From: Aquiflexum balticum DSM 16537
Lineage (GTDB): Bacteria; Bacteroidota; Bacteroidia; Cytophagales; Cyclobacteriaceae
Length of the DNA stretch: 64,000 bases
Direction: 5' to 3'
Assembly (NCBI RefSeq): GCF_900176595.1
Contig: NZ_LT838813.1
Location: 1,766,001 to 1,830,000, forward strand
This document shows positions 30,116 through 39,093 of the stretch, one piece after another. The notes beneath the pieces were generated by a model. It was not told the origin of the DNA. It made no database searches and saw only the letters and a program-made list of their open reading frames with translations. Position 1 is the stretch's first letter. Each line of letters starts with the position of its first letter. Both the position numbers and the translations under genes were made by a program.

Positions 30116-32020
30116 ATGAGGAAATTACTATTATCACCCATTCTCTTTCTTTTTGTTTTTTCATTTGGCGTTGGGCAGGATATGGCCACTCTGCTTGATA
30201 GCGCCCTCAACGGTAAGAATGGTAATGAATTATTTTTTTTAAAAGCCAGAAATCTGATCAAATCAGAAGATGATAGAATTCAATTTTTGATGGCAAATCA
30301 TGGATATTATAGCAGTTTAAATGACAGAGATTCCATGATGGCTGCAGAAAGAGTCCTGATCCCTTTGCTGGAAACCAAGGAAGACAAAGAGAGATTGATC
30401 ACAGTTTATAAGCGCATAGGTTATTACTATGAGGTAGCAGGATTGTATGACCAAGGTATCAAATACTACCTTGAAGCGCTGAATCATGCGGAGAACTTTG
30501 GGAATCCGGAGATTTTGAGTGAAGTCCATAAATCCTTGTCCCAGATCCATCGGCTTTTCCATGATTATGATAAAGCAATAGAATTTGGAAAAAGGGCATT
30601 CCAAGTTTCCCAAAGTAAAAACAATCAATATCTCAAATCTCAAGTAAATGCCTTGAATATTATTGGTGCGGCGTTCAGTGAAATGAATCTGCCTGATAGT
30701 GCGATCAATTACTACCACAAAATACTTGAGCTGACTCCATTGTTGGATACCCTTGCCATCGCCCCGACCATAGTGAATATTGGATATGCATATTTATTGA
30801 AGGGAGATATTGAGCAGTCTAGAATTTTCAATAAAATGGGTCTGAATTTTTATAAAAAGACAAATAATGATTATGCCAAAAGTGTGGTTTTTATCAACTC
30901 GGGTATGACCGAAAACTCTGCCCAAAATTACAAAGAAGCTTTGTTGCTCTTGGATTCCGGGCTGTATTATTCACAAAAATCCCAATATGCTGAGATGTAT
31001 AAATGGATTTATGATGAACAGTATAAAATATATAATGCCGTTGGAAATTATCCGGAAGCAATCAATAGCCTGGTAAAACTGATTGCAATAAAAGATTCTT
31101 TGTTTGAGGCAGACCGGGTCAAAGTAGCCAAAGATTTGGAAACCAAATACCAAACAGCACTTAAGGACCGGGAAATCAAGGAGAAAGAATCGGAGTTGAA
31201 AGCCAATCAGGCCAGATTTAACTGGATTATGTTTTTTGTTCTGCTACTTGTGGTGATTATAGGGCTTTTGATTGTCATCCATTTTTTGAATCAAAATAGG
31301 TTTCAGAAGAAACAAGAGTTGCTTGAAAAAGAAAAGGAAATCCAGATCAGAGAAGCTGCTATTAAAGCAGCACTTGCCTCGCAGGAGGAAGAAAAAAAGC
31401 GTTTTGCCAAAGATCTCCACGATGGTTTTGGGCAATTGATCACTGCCTTGAGGTTGAATATTTCCGGATTGAACGGACAAAAGAACATTGAAGAAAAGAT
31501 GGCTCTTTTTGAGCATTCCGAAAACATCCTTGGGGAGATGCATAAGGAGATCAGGCAGATTGCTTTTGATATGATGCCTGAAACCTTGGTGCAGCATGGA
31601 CTATTGCCGGCACTCAGGGAGTTTGCTCAGCGATTGAGTAGCAGTGGAAAGATTATCGTAAATGTTCAGGCCTATGATTTTGAGGATAGACTGATTGAAA
31701 TCCAGGAAATATCGCTCTATCGGATCATTCAGGAATGGTGCAATAATATCCTCAAATATAGCGGTGCCACTGCTATTGAGATCCAATTGGTCAATGACGA
31801 AGAAGAACTTCGGCTAACGATCGAGGACAATGGAAAAGGATTTGATGTCAGGCTTTTGGATGAAAGTAAAGGGCATGGCTGGAAAAATATCAATTCAAGG
31901 GTAAAGCTGATCAAAGGGGATTTGGAGATTGATTCCAATCCTTTGTCCAAAGGGACAACTTTGATTTTAGCCTTTAGACCGCAGATTAAATCAAAGGATC
32001 AAAAAATAATGGAAAAATGA
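30116..32020 (+). CDS. TPR-containing sensor histidine kinase (HisKA_3 type)
   Basis: A 634-residue membrane kinase. A signal peptide (to GVGQD, about residue 22) leads into periplasmic TPR repeats (about 60-340), one transmembrane helix (WIMFFVLLLVVIIGLLIVIHFL, about 370-392) and a coiled coil. The HisKA_3 dimerisation helix has AKDLHDGFGQ with phospho-acceptor His435. A HATPase domain follows, with DNGKGFDV. TPR-sensor kinases of this shape are frequent in Bacteroidetes. The stop overlaps the response regulator start by four bases (ATGA), so the pair is one operon. The signal sensed is unknown. Confidence 0.95.
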   Translation: MRKLLLSPILFLFVFSFGVGQDMATLLDSALNGKNGNELFFLKARNLIKSEDDRIQFLMANHGYYSSLNDRDSMMAAERVLIPLLETKEDKERLITVYKRIGYYYEVAGLYDQGIKYYLEALNHAENFGNPEILSEVHKSLSQIHRLFHDYDKAIEFGKRAFQVSQSKNNQYLKSQVNALNIIGAAFSEMNLPDSAINYYHKILELTPLLDTLAIAPTIVNIGYAYLLKGDIEQSRIFNKMGLNFYKKTNNDYAKSVVFINSGMTENSAQNYKEALLLLDSGLYYSQKSQYAEMYKWIYDEQYKIYNAVGNYPEAINSLVKLIAIKDSLFEADRVKVAKDLETKYQTALKDREIKEKESELKANQARFNWIMFFVLLLVVIIGLLIVIHFLNQNRFQKKQELLEKEKEIQIREAAIKAALASQEEEKKRFAKDLHDGFGQLITALRLNISGLNGQKNIEEKMALFEHSENILGEMHKEIRQIAFDMMPETLVQHGLLPALREFAQRLSSSGKIIVNVQAYDFEDRLIEIQEISLYRIIQEWCNNILKYSGATAIEIQLVNDEEELRLTIEDNGKGFDVRLLDESKGHGWKNINSRVKLIKGDLEIDSNPLSKGTTLILAFRPQIKSKDQKIMEK

Positions 32021-32634
32021 AAGTATTGTTGGTGGATGACCATGCGATCCTTTTGGATGGGGTAAAAAGTTTACTCTCCCATGAAGCATCTGTGGATGTC
32101 ATCGGAGAAGCCAATTCAGCAGAACAGGCTTTGGAGTTTTTTAAAACCAATAAGGTCGATCTACTCATTACTGATTTTAATCTTCCTGGAATGGATGGTT
32201 TGAGTTTGGTCAGGTTGGTCAAGAAAATAAACCCCGATACCAAAATCATTGTTCTCAGTATGCACGATGAGACCCATTTGGTCAAGGAAATCTTAAAAGA
32301 AGGGGTGGAAGGTTATGTGCTCAAAAATGACTCTCACAAAGAATTGAAAATGGCCATTCAATATGTCCGAGAAGGAAAAATATACCTCAGCAATAACATC
32401 AACAGGATAATCATCAACAGCCTGAACTTTCCCGAAGAGGATAGATTATTGACTGACCGGGAAAGGGAAATCCTCAAACTCATCGCAAAGGAATTTCCAA
32501 ACAAGAAGATTGCCGAACAGTTGTTTATTTCGGAAAGGACAGTCGAGACGCACCGGAAAAACATATTCAGAAAGACAAAAACCAACACGTTGGTTGGTTT
32601 GATCAAATTTGCTTATGCCAATAATCTGATTTGA
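32017..32634 (+). CDS. NarL/FixJ-type response regulator
   Basis: A 205-residue regulator with an N-terminal receiver domain (acidic pair Asp7/Asp8, phospho-acceptor Asp53 in LLITDFNLPGMDG, Lys in YVLKND) and a C-terminal LuxR-type helix-turn-helix (LTDREREILKLIA, ISERTVETHRKNI). It is translationally coupled to the upstream HisKA_3 kinase and is its obvious partner. Targets are not evident. Confidence 0.96.
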   Translation: MKVLLVDDHAILLDGVKSLLSHEASVDVIGEANSAEQALEFFKTNKVDLLITDFNLPGMDGLSLVRLVKKINPDTKIIVLSMHDETHLVKEILKEGVEGYVLKNDSHKELKMAIQYVREGKIYLSNNINRIIINSLNFPEEDRLLTDREREILKLIAKEFPNKKIAEQLFISERTVETHRKNIFRKTKTNTLVGLIKFAYANNLI

Positions 32635-32661
32635 AAAAAATGCCGGGAGCAATGTCCCGGC
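32634..32661 (-). terminator. Terminator of the minus-strand secreted-protein gene
   Basis: Minus strand: GCCGGGA (32661-32655) pairs with TCCCGGC (32648-32642) around a 6-base loop and is followed by a run of T (32641-32634). It sits between convergent genes. On the plus strand there is no T-run, so termination there would be weaker. Confidence 0.8.
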
Positions 32662-32676
32662 CTAAAAGTCATCGGA

Positions 32677-33762
32677 TTACTTACCCCCATTGGCTCCGAT
32701 AGCCAAAGTTTTTGCAAATTCTTGGCTATACATCCTGAATAGATGTTTGCTGGCATTCATATAAGTTTCTTTGTTCATTTCGACGATGATAGGATCAAAA
32801 TCGACATCCATTTTTCTTTTTAAAGAGAATAATTGATTGAATAAGGATTCGCTTTTCTTTTTGTCTGTGTACAATTTGGCTTCATATGGAATGTCAGAAA
32901 TAAAATCCTCTTTAAGAGACACAGGTGCTGCCGGCATGGAACCTGTTTTATCCACAATACCGATATTGTTGTTCTTGATTTTCATGACAGGATATACATT
33001 GTAAGTGGCATCAGTGGATTTGCTTTGGTCGGTTGAAGTGATTTCATAGTAGCCCACGTTGGAAGTAGAAACCCGCATTCGGCTTTTGAAATCTACATCC
33101 AACTCCACATTGGAGAAGTCGATATCAAGATTCTGCATCAAAATGACAGCATTGGACTCTTTCATAAGGTCTTTCAGATTTTTGATCAATCCTATTCCCA
33201 TTGAAACAGATTTCAAATCCCCATTGTACATCATTATCCCATTTTCCGGCAAAAACATCACTTTTCCATCCCCAACTTCTACATCCGCTGTCTTCCCTTT
33301 GGTTTTTTCGGTTTTATTGTCAAATCTTTCTTTGATTGGGGCATAAGCACTGAATTGATCAAGCTCTTCTAAGGGAAAGACTTTGAAACCTGCTTTGCTT
33401 ATCTCTTCTTCCAATATTTTTTGAAAATCATTGGATAAGGATTGAAAATCTTCCGGCTTCATTTCCACACTCAAAATGGTGGTTACTTTGGCTGCGCCGG
33501 ATTGTCTAACATAATTTTTGTTGGTTCCTACAGTGGCCAAATTGTTTCTGATATTACTCACTTTGCTCTCCTGCTGTATTTTAACAGTCTCTGTAAAAGT
33601 TTCAAACCCAACATTCAATTGCGGGACAATAAAACCTTCGGCTCCTTTAATGTTTTTGTTTTGAACCCCTTTGGTTCCGATGCCGTCAAAAAGATCTTGG
33701 GCAAAAATATTTGATGTACAGATTAGACAGTACACCATCAATGATATAGCTGTTTTTCTCAT
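32677..33762 (-). CDS. Secreted protein of unknown function
   Basis: A 361-residue protein with a clear signal peptide (ISLMVYCLICTSNIFAQ). The mature protein has VLILMQN-like hydrophobic strands, a region around residues 95-120 (LSVEMKPEDFQSLSNDFQKILEEEISKAGF) that looks like the surface-helix part of an alpha/beta periplasmic domain, and repeated beta-strand patterns (VELDVDFKSRMRVSTSNVGYYEI). I do not recognise a family. It has its own terminator and lies 119 bases downstream of a T9SS cargo gene on the same strand. Confidence 0.7.
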   Translation of the reverse strand: MRKTAISLMVYCLICTSNIFAQDLFDGIGTKGVQNKNIKGAEGFIVPQLNVGFETFTETVKIQQESKVSNIRNNLATVGTNKNYVRQSGAAKVTTILSVEMKPEDFQSLSNDFQKILEEEISKAGFKVFPLEELDQFSAYAPIKERFDNKTEKTKGKTADVEVGDGKVMFLPENGIMMYNGDLKSVSMGIGLIKNLKDLMKESNAVILMQNLDIDFSNVELDVDFKSRMRVSTSNVGYYEITSTDQSKSTDATYNVYPVMKIKNNNIGIVDKTGSMPAAPVSLKEDFISDIPYEAKLYTDKKKSESLFNQLFSLKRKMDVDFDPIIVEMNKETYMNASKHLFRMYSQEFAKTLAIGANGGK

Positions 33763-33881
33763 AATTTTTGATTTTTCTGGGGATTAAATTTTTATGCTGT
33801 AAAACTCCCCAAATCAGTCTTCTCAAAAAATACCCTCTTTGTTGTATTTACATATACCCACTGGCACGGATAGGGCTTGGC

Positions 33882-35999
33882 TCAGGGCCTTACAATCATT
33901 TTTCGGCTAAGCCTTTTGCCATCTGAGTTGGTCAATTGGATAATATATAATCCAGCAGATAAAAATGGTGCTTGAACCTCAAACTCCCTGTTGGCAGTCA
34001 ACCTGATTTGGTCAAGCATAATTTGTCCAAGACTGCTGATGATTCTTAGCTCACTGTCCTGGGAAGCAAGAACTTTGAATTGTCCCTGACTGGGGTTTGG
34101 ATAAATTTTAAACAAAACTTCACTATCCGTGGGATTTTCACCTTCACCTTCAAATTTTAAATATTCCAATCCCCCGGCCGTATTGCCCAAAAGTAAATCA
34201 GGATTTTCCGAAAAGGGTTTTGGAACTGAGGTTAGATAAGTATTCCTTCCGAATTTTGTCGTTTGGGTTTGATTTTCCTGCAAATCAATCAAAATGGTTT
34301 CCCTTTGATTTTGATTCATAAAATCTGAAATGTAAACCAAAACACCACGCTGATCTATGGCATAAAGGGAAGGATTTGAACCTGCAATTACATGAACATT
34401 CAGGTTGCGGTTTGCCGGATTGTCTGTAAAATCCAAAAATTCTCTCTCTAAAAACCTGAGCTTTTGTTCTGCGTTGATGTCGAATTCAAAAATCACCAAT
34501 TCACCTGTTTGTCTTGCCAATAGGAGATAATCTTTATCATCGTAAACAAACATTTCTATATGATCCAAGGGTCGTATTCCGGTAATAGGGAAAGTTAATT
34601 CCTGAAGATTGGAAAGATTTGGATCGGTATCAAAAAAAACTCTTTGCTGTAAAGAAAAATCCATGGTATCCGTCCCTGCAACCCAATAGGTATTTTGGTT
34701 GGTGGTAGAAACAAATTCAAGGTATTGGAGGTTGGTAAAATCCAAAGAAGATAGACCAAGAAAATCCTCTTCTATTAAATCCCAGGAGTCTGAATTGATT
34801 TCAAACCTGTGCGCAATACCTATGACTTTTCCTTCTTTAAAACTATTGGCTGTTAAAATCAACTCCCCGGATTCTTTGAAGCCCCTAAAAAAAGGTCTGC
34901 TGTTTTCACCCAAATCAAGTATCCGAGATTGAAGAAATGGCTTGGCTTCTATGGGAACTTGTTCATCAAAAGAAAGTTGGAATACATTTTCACTATAATC
35001 GGCATTGAAGACTCCGGCTGCAGCTGAAGAATTGCTGCTTATCAGCAAACCCCTGTCCCAAAGATAGGATGCATGGAATATCGGGAACTCAGGTAAGGGT
35101 CCAATATTGGGCAGTTCGGTAGAAAATTCATCAAATAATGGTTCGGCATTACTGCCTTTGTTAGGGAGGTAATACAAAGATTGACATTCATCCCTACCCA
35201 CTAAAAGATCCCTGATACCATCATTGTCAAAGTCTTGATACAAAATAGAATGACCGCCAGCGTGTTTGATCCGGGCAGACTCAGATTCCCAGGCAAGTCT
35301 TTCCATAGGAAATCCGGCGCATGTTATCCCAAAACTAAAAGTCCCACAACCACAGAATTCAAACTTTCCCCACCTTGGTTCCGGAAAAGCAAATCCATCA
35401 ATATCAGCAATACCTTTTCTTTCGATACTTGTATTTAAGTAAAAGTCCACATAGTCGCCGGGATTAAAAGATGCTATATCAAGATCACCATCGCCATCAA
35501 TGTCTATGATCAGAGGAATATCCAAGTTATTGGCCTGAAGGTTGGACCCGTTGTCCAGGCGCAGGAAATTTTGCGCCAGTTCCCAACTTGGATATTTGGC
35601 GCCTTGCTGAGTGATATTTCGATAAGCCCTGATTCCAAAGGGGCTGCTGGTAAACAAATCTTTTTTACCGTTTCCATTGAAATCGGCAAGCACTAAAAAT
35701 CCTGAAATGTCATTTGGGAAATAGTATGACATTTCCGGAAGGTATTCAAAATCATCTCCATCGGTTTGAAAAACCAAGACTCTACGTGAATTGATGTCCC
35801 AAACAATCAATTCTTCTTTACCATCTCCATTGGTATCCAATTCTTGGAATTGGGCTGCATTGATGCCTACTGCAAAGGGCATTTCAATTTCTCTGTTTTG
35901 ACGGGAAAGTGTGATGCTTTGATCAAAAGTGAAGCTTTGTTGGGCATTTGCCCAAAAGGTGATTAAAAATAAGATCGAAATAAAAAGGTACTTCATCAA
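33882..35999 (-). CDS. FG-GAP/VCBS-repeat protein with T9SS type A sorting domain
   Basis: A 705-residue secreted protein: signal peptide (to FWANAQQ, about residue 20), then several FG-GAP/VCBS-type calcium-binding repeats (DTNGDGKEELIVWD, DFNGNGKKDLFTSS, DIDGDGDLDIASFN, DFDNDGIRDLLVGRD) expected to form a beta-propeller. The C-terminal 80 residues start with FKIYPNPSQGQFKV and end SAGLYIIQLTNSDGKRLSRK, the type A sorting signal of the type IX system. The protein should be exported by T9SS and anchored at the surface or released. Ligand unknown. Confidence 0.9.
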   Translation of the reverse strand: MMKYLFISILFLITFWANAQQSFTFDQSITLSRQNREIEMPFAVGINAAQFQELDTNGDGKEELIVWDINSRRVLVFQTDGDDFEYLPEMSYYFPNDISGFLVLADFNGNGKKDLFTSSPFGIRAYRNITQQGAKYPSWELAQNFLRLDNGSNLQANNLDIPLIIDIDGDGDLDIASFNPGDYVDFYLNTSIERKGIADIDGFAFPEPRWGKFEFCGCGTFSFGITCAGFPMERLAWESESARIKHAGGHSILYQDFDNDGIRDLLVGRDECQSLYYLPNKGSNAEPLFDEFSTELPNIGPLPEFPIFHASYLWDRGLLISSNSSAAAGVFNADYSENVFQLSFDEQVPIEAKPFLQSRILDLGENSRPFFRGFKESGELILTANSFKEGKVIGIAHRFEINSDSWDLIEEDFLGLSSLDFTNLQYLEFVSTTNQNTYWVAGTDTMDFSLQQRVFFDTDPNLSNLQELTFPITGIRPLDHIEMFVYDDKDYLLLARQTGELVIFEFDINAEQKLRFLEREFLDFTDNPANRNLNVHVIAGSNPSLYAIDQRGVLVYISDFMNQNQRETILIDLQENQTQTTKFGRNTYLTSVPKPFSENPDLLLGNTAGGLEYLKFEGEGENPTDSEVLFKIYPNPSQGQFKVLASQDSELRIISSLGQIMLDQIRLTANREFEVQAPFLSAGLYIIQLTNSDGKRLSRKMIVRP

Positions 36000-36153
36000 T
36001 TGGTCTTCGTATTAAGTCCTAAAATTAAACGATAGAATTTGATATAAGATGTTTGTGAATCCTTTAATTTTAACGTCCTGATCCGCCGAAGATAATTATT
36101 CCGTAGTAAAAATCGGATAGTAATTTATTTGCTTCGGGGATTTAGAAAAATTG

Positions 36154-36161
36154 TATTTTTG
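36154..36161 (+). promoter_or_regulatory. Candidate -7 box directly before mntA
   Basis: TATTTTTG (36154-36161) matches TAnnTTTG; TTTG at 36128-36131 gives a 22-base spacer. The ATG starts only four bases later, so the mRNA would be nearly leaderless. Confidence 0.4.
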
Positions 36162-36165
36162 ATGC

Positions 36166-36465
36166 ATGAACATTATTGACAAAAATTTGGACAGAATTAG
36201 GGCTTTATGTGACAAACATAAGGTGACAAGACTTTTTGTATTTGGTTCAGTTTTGACAGATAGTTTTAAAAAAACAAGCGACATTGATTTTCTGGTAGAT
36301 TTCGAAGGAGTTGGTTTGTATGAATATGCAGATAATTACTTCAGCTTAAAAAAATCATTGGAGGGATTATTAAAAAGGGATGTTGATTTATTGGAGGAAA
36401 AAGCTATAAAAAACCCTTACTTACGCCAAAGCATAGATTCATCCAAACTAATGATTTATGGATAA
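36166..36465 (+). CDS. MNT-domain nucleotidyltransferase (MntA-like antitoxin)
   Basis: A 99-residue minimal nucleotidyltransferase. The motif reads FVFGSVLTDSFKKTSDIDFLVDF, that is Gly27-Ser28 with Asp39 and Asp41, and the third acidic position is in RDVDLL. In MNT-HEPN modules this protein adds AMP to a Tyr on the HEPN toxin (HepT) and silences it. The gene overlaps the start of a HEPN-like frame by eight bases, as normal for the pair, but that frame breaks off after 23 residues. The antitoxin frame itself is complete and shows no damage. Confidence 0.88.
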   Translation: MNIIDKNLDRIRALCDKHKVTRLFVFGSVLTDSFKKTSDIDFLVDFEGVGLYEYADNYFSLKKSLEGLLKRDVDLLEEKAIKNPYLRQSIDSSKLMIYG

Positions 36466-36529
36466 TGAAATAAAAACCTGGCTATATGATATTTTGCAAT
36501 CAATTAATGAGAATGAATTTGTAATATGA
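36458..36529 (+). pseudogene. Truncated HEPN (HepT-like) toxin remnant
   Basis: A 23-codon frame starting at the ATG 36458, overlapping the MntA stop, reads MDNEIKTWLYDILQSINENE and then stops. This is the normal opening of HepT-type HEPN toxins (start of helix 1), whose full length is about 110-120 residues with an R-x4-6-H active site. Nothing HEPN-like follows before murF at 36572, so the rest has been deleted. The remnant cannot be an active RNase. An alternative is a coincidental short frame, but start position and wording argue against that. Confidence 0.65.
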
Positions 36530-36571
36530 ACTTGTCTAGACCTGCAAACTTAGCGCTTTAATCCATTATTT

Positions 36572-37870
36572 ATGAATATCCCCCAACTCTACTACCATTT
36601 CCTTCAAGCCACAGGAGTAAGTACAGATACCAGAAAAATAGATCAAGGCAATATCTTTTTTGCCCTGAAAGGGCCAAATTTCAATGCCAATGATTTTGCC
36701 TCCAAGGCTTTGGAAATTGGAGCTTCTTTGGTAGTGGTGGATGAAAAAAGGGTCGTGCCTGAAAATGACAACAGGTTTTTTTTGGTCGAGGATGTATTGT
36801 TGGCATTGCAGCAACTCGCAAATTATCATAGGAAACAACTGACCATACCCATTATTGGATTGACCGGAAGCAATGGAAAGACAACTTCCAAAGAATTGCT
36901 TCACGCTGTTTTGAAAAGAAAATATAAGACTGCTGCCACTGTCGGCAATCTGAACAACCATATTGGAGTTCCTTTGACTATTTTGGGGATAGGGAAAGAA
37001 GTGGAAATCGCTATCGTGGAAATGGGGGCGAATAAACAAGGGGATATCAAAGAACTCTGTGACATCGCAGAGCCTACACATGGATTTATTACCAATATTG
37101 GCAAAGCTCATTTAGAAGGCATGGGCGGACCTGAAGGGGTGCTGAAAACCAAGACAGAACTTTTTCAGCATCTGCGAGAAAATAAAGGAACAGTATTTAT
37201 CAATTCACAGGATCCGATTTTGTCCAATATGGCCAAGCGTTTTGGTGATCCAATTCTTTATTCTGCCAAAGGAGATTTCTGTGAAGTGACGTTTGTGGAG
37301 GCTGATCCTTTTGTAAAGTTCAGGGTTGAAGGCCAGGAAGGCACCTATCAATCCGCTTTGATTGGGGCATATAATTTTGGAAATATTGCTACTGCACTCT
37401 GTGTTGGTAAGTATTTTGGAGTGCCCATGAGTGCGGCCGTAGAAGCTGTGATTGCATACAATCCTTCCAATATGCGTTCGCAATTGTTGGAAAAGCGTAG
37501 CAATCTGATCATTCTGGATGCCTATAATGCCAATCCTTCCAGTATGGAAGTTGCCATCAAGACTTTTGGTGAAATGACAGGCAGAAAATACAAGATGGTG
37601 ATTTTGGGGGATATGTATGAATTGGGGGATAGCACCGTTGAAGAACATAGCAAATTAGGAGAATTGGTCAGTCAATATGCCTTTGACAAAATCTGCCTGA
37701 CCGGCAAGCATATTCAGGCCGCCCTTGGAAAAGCACCTATTTCGACCCTTTATTTCCCCGATCCTTTTTCCTTCAGAAACTGGCTTCAGGATTCCAAGTT
37801 GGAAGATTATATGATTTTGATCAAAGGGAGTAGGGGGATGAAGTTGGAGGGGTTGGTGGAGTTTATTTGA
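36572..37870 (+). CDS. murF: UDP-N-acetylmuramoyl-tripeptide--D-alanyl-D-alanine ligase
   Basis: A 432-residue Mur ligase. N-terminal domain: VSTDTRKIDQGNIFFALKG. Central ATP-binding domain: IIGLTGSNGKTTSKELL (P-loop near residues 96-105), AIVEMGANKQGDIKEL and GFITNIGKAHLEG. C-terminal domain: ILDAYNANPSSMEVAI and VILGDMYELGD. It adds D-Ala-D-Ala, made by the Ddl encoded 8 kb upstream, to the UDP-MurNAc tripeptide in the cytoplasm. It stands outside a dcw-type cell-wall cluster here, between the broken MNT-HEPN module and an XRE/S24 regulator. Confidence 0.97.
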   Translation: MNIPQLYYHFLQATGVSTDTRKIDQGNIFFALKGPNFNANDFASKALEIGASLVVVDEKRVVPENDNRFFLVEDVLLALQQLANYHRKQLTIPIIGLTGSNGKTTSKELLHAVLKRKYKTAATVGNLNNHIGVPLTILGIGKEVEIAIVEMGANKQGDIKELCDIAEPTHGFITNIGKAHLEGMGGPEGVLKTKTELFQHLRENKGTVFINSQDPILSNMAKRFGDPILYSAKGDFCEVTFVEADPFVKFRVEGQEGTYQSALIGAYNFGNIATALCVGKYFGVPMSAAVEAVIAYNPSNMRSQLLEKRSNLIILDAYNANPSSMEVAIKTFGEMTGRKYKMVILGDMYELGDSTVEEHSKLGELVSQYAFDKICLTGKHIQAALGKAPISTLYFPDPFSFRNWLQDSKLEDYMILIKGSRGMKLEGLVEFI

Positions 37871-37981
37871 GGATGATATTTTCATTGGAAATGAACTATA
37901 GGCTATAAATATCATAATTATCAACATTTTTTTGCTAACCATTTCAACATTTTCTATTTTTATCTCATTAATTAAAAATCC

Positions 37982-38677
37982 ATGTACCTCAATTCCAATA
38001 TCAAAGTCCTTAGGAAAAGGAAATCCATTACCCAGGAAAATATGGCAGCTGCCATTGGCATCAGCAGGTCAAAACTTGCAGGCTATGAATTGAACGTCAA
38101 TCCTCCTTTGGACACGGTCCTTTTGATAGCAGATTTTTTGAGTGTATCCGTGGATATTTTGCTGAGGAAAAATCTGGAGGAATTGTCAGAATATAAGCTT
38201 CGGGAAATGCTGGAAACAGATCAGTTTCTCAAAGGCCGGAACCTGAGGATTTTAACTACAACGGTAGATGAAACTGGAAGGGAACTGATTGAAGTTGTTT
38301 CCCAAAAGGTCAAAGCAAGTTACTTGGCAGGATTTTCTGATCTGGATTTTATAGGGGAATTGCCGAGGTTTAATCTGCCTTTTTTACCCCAGGACAAAAA
38401 ATACCGGGTTTTTCAGGTTGATGGGGATTCTATGCTACCGATTCCGGAAGGGGCTTGGATTGTCTGTGAATATGTAGAGGATTGGACAGCCATCAAAGAC
38501 GGGGGGAAATTTGTAGTCGTGACCGAAGCTGATGGTGTCACATTTAAAATTGCTTACAATCAAATATCAGAGAAGCAAAAATTATTGTTATGTTCCTCAA
38601 ATCCTATTTATAAACCTTTTGAAGTGGATATAAACGCCGTAAGAGAGCTGTGGCGGTATAGGTTGATGATGGTTTAG
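37982..38677 (+). CDS. XRE-family regulator with S24 (LexA-like) C-terminal domain
   Basis: A 231-residue protein: N-terminal helix-turn-helix (ITQENMAAAIGISRSKLAGYE, residues about 17-37) and a C-terminal S24 peptidase-like domain with Ser in VDGDSMLPIPEG and the Lys candidate in GVTFKIAYN. It resembles phage-repressor-type proteins found in single copy in many Bacteroidetes chromosomes, where they are not linked to prophage. An obvious Ala-Gly cleavage site is not clear; SYLAGFSDLDF is the best candidate in the linker. No phage genes are in the window. Targets are unknown. Confidence 0.9.
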   Translation: MYLNSNIKVLRKRKSITQENMAAAIGISRSKLAGYELNVNPPLDTVLLIADFLSVSVDILLRKNLEELSEYKLREMLETDQFLKGRNLRILTTTVDETGRELIEVVSQKVKASYLAGFSDLDFIGELPRFNLPFLPQDKKYRVFQVDGDSMLPIPEGAWIVCEYVEDWTAIKDGGKFVVVTEADGVTFKIAYNQISEKQKLLLCSSNPIYKPFEVDINAVRELWRYRLMMV

Positions 38678-39093
38678 ATTTGATTGTACCATTTGCAGAA
38701 AATATCAGCAATCCATTTTTATATCCGGTATTGTAATTGATTTTTTTTAGAATTGTTTATCATGTATGTAAGCAACAATTCCAGAAGATTGGGCATCCAT
38801 GTTAATTCTCGTCTGAGGGCTGAAATGCCCGATAAATCGGTCTTCCGACTTCGGTCTTCTGTCCCGATTGAAGAAGAATATAGGGTTACTGCCAAAGAAG
38901 CGTATATACATAATATTTAATTTGATAGGTGGTTTGTTTTAAATTTTTTGATTGATTAAATCTGTAATCATTTCATGACTTTTTAAATTAATTTCATTTT
39001 GAAAAGACAAAATGAGTTTTAATCCGTTGTAGTGTAATAGTGTGGAAGTGCTTATTGACAAATTGAGTAGTAACCTTAAAACGATCAGTAATC
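38678..39093. other. Intergenic region with decayed repeat and inverted repeat
   Basis: No gene is visible in these 416 bases. GAATTGTT (38750-38757) and AACAATTC (38774-38781) form an 8-bp inverted repeat with a 16-base spacer. Around 38830-38870 is a phrase containing CCCGATAAATCGG, TCTTCCGACTTCGGTCTTCTG and TCCCGAT, which looks like a decayed hairpin repeat, since CCGAT/ATCGG and GAAG/CTTC words recur. Confidence 0.5.

Noticed and set aside
36096..36284. 62-codon minus-strand frame over the mntA start
   Set aside because: It covers the mntA promoter and N-terminus in antisense and shows no recognisable motif.
37982..38677. XRE/S24 regulator as a sign of prophage
   Set aside because: No integrase, structural or lysis gene and no attachment-like repeat is near; its neighbours are housekeeping genes.
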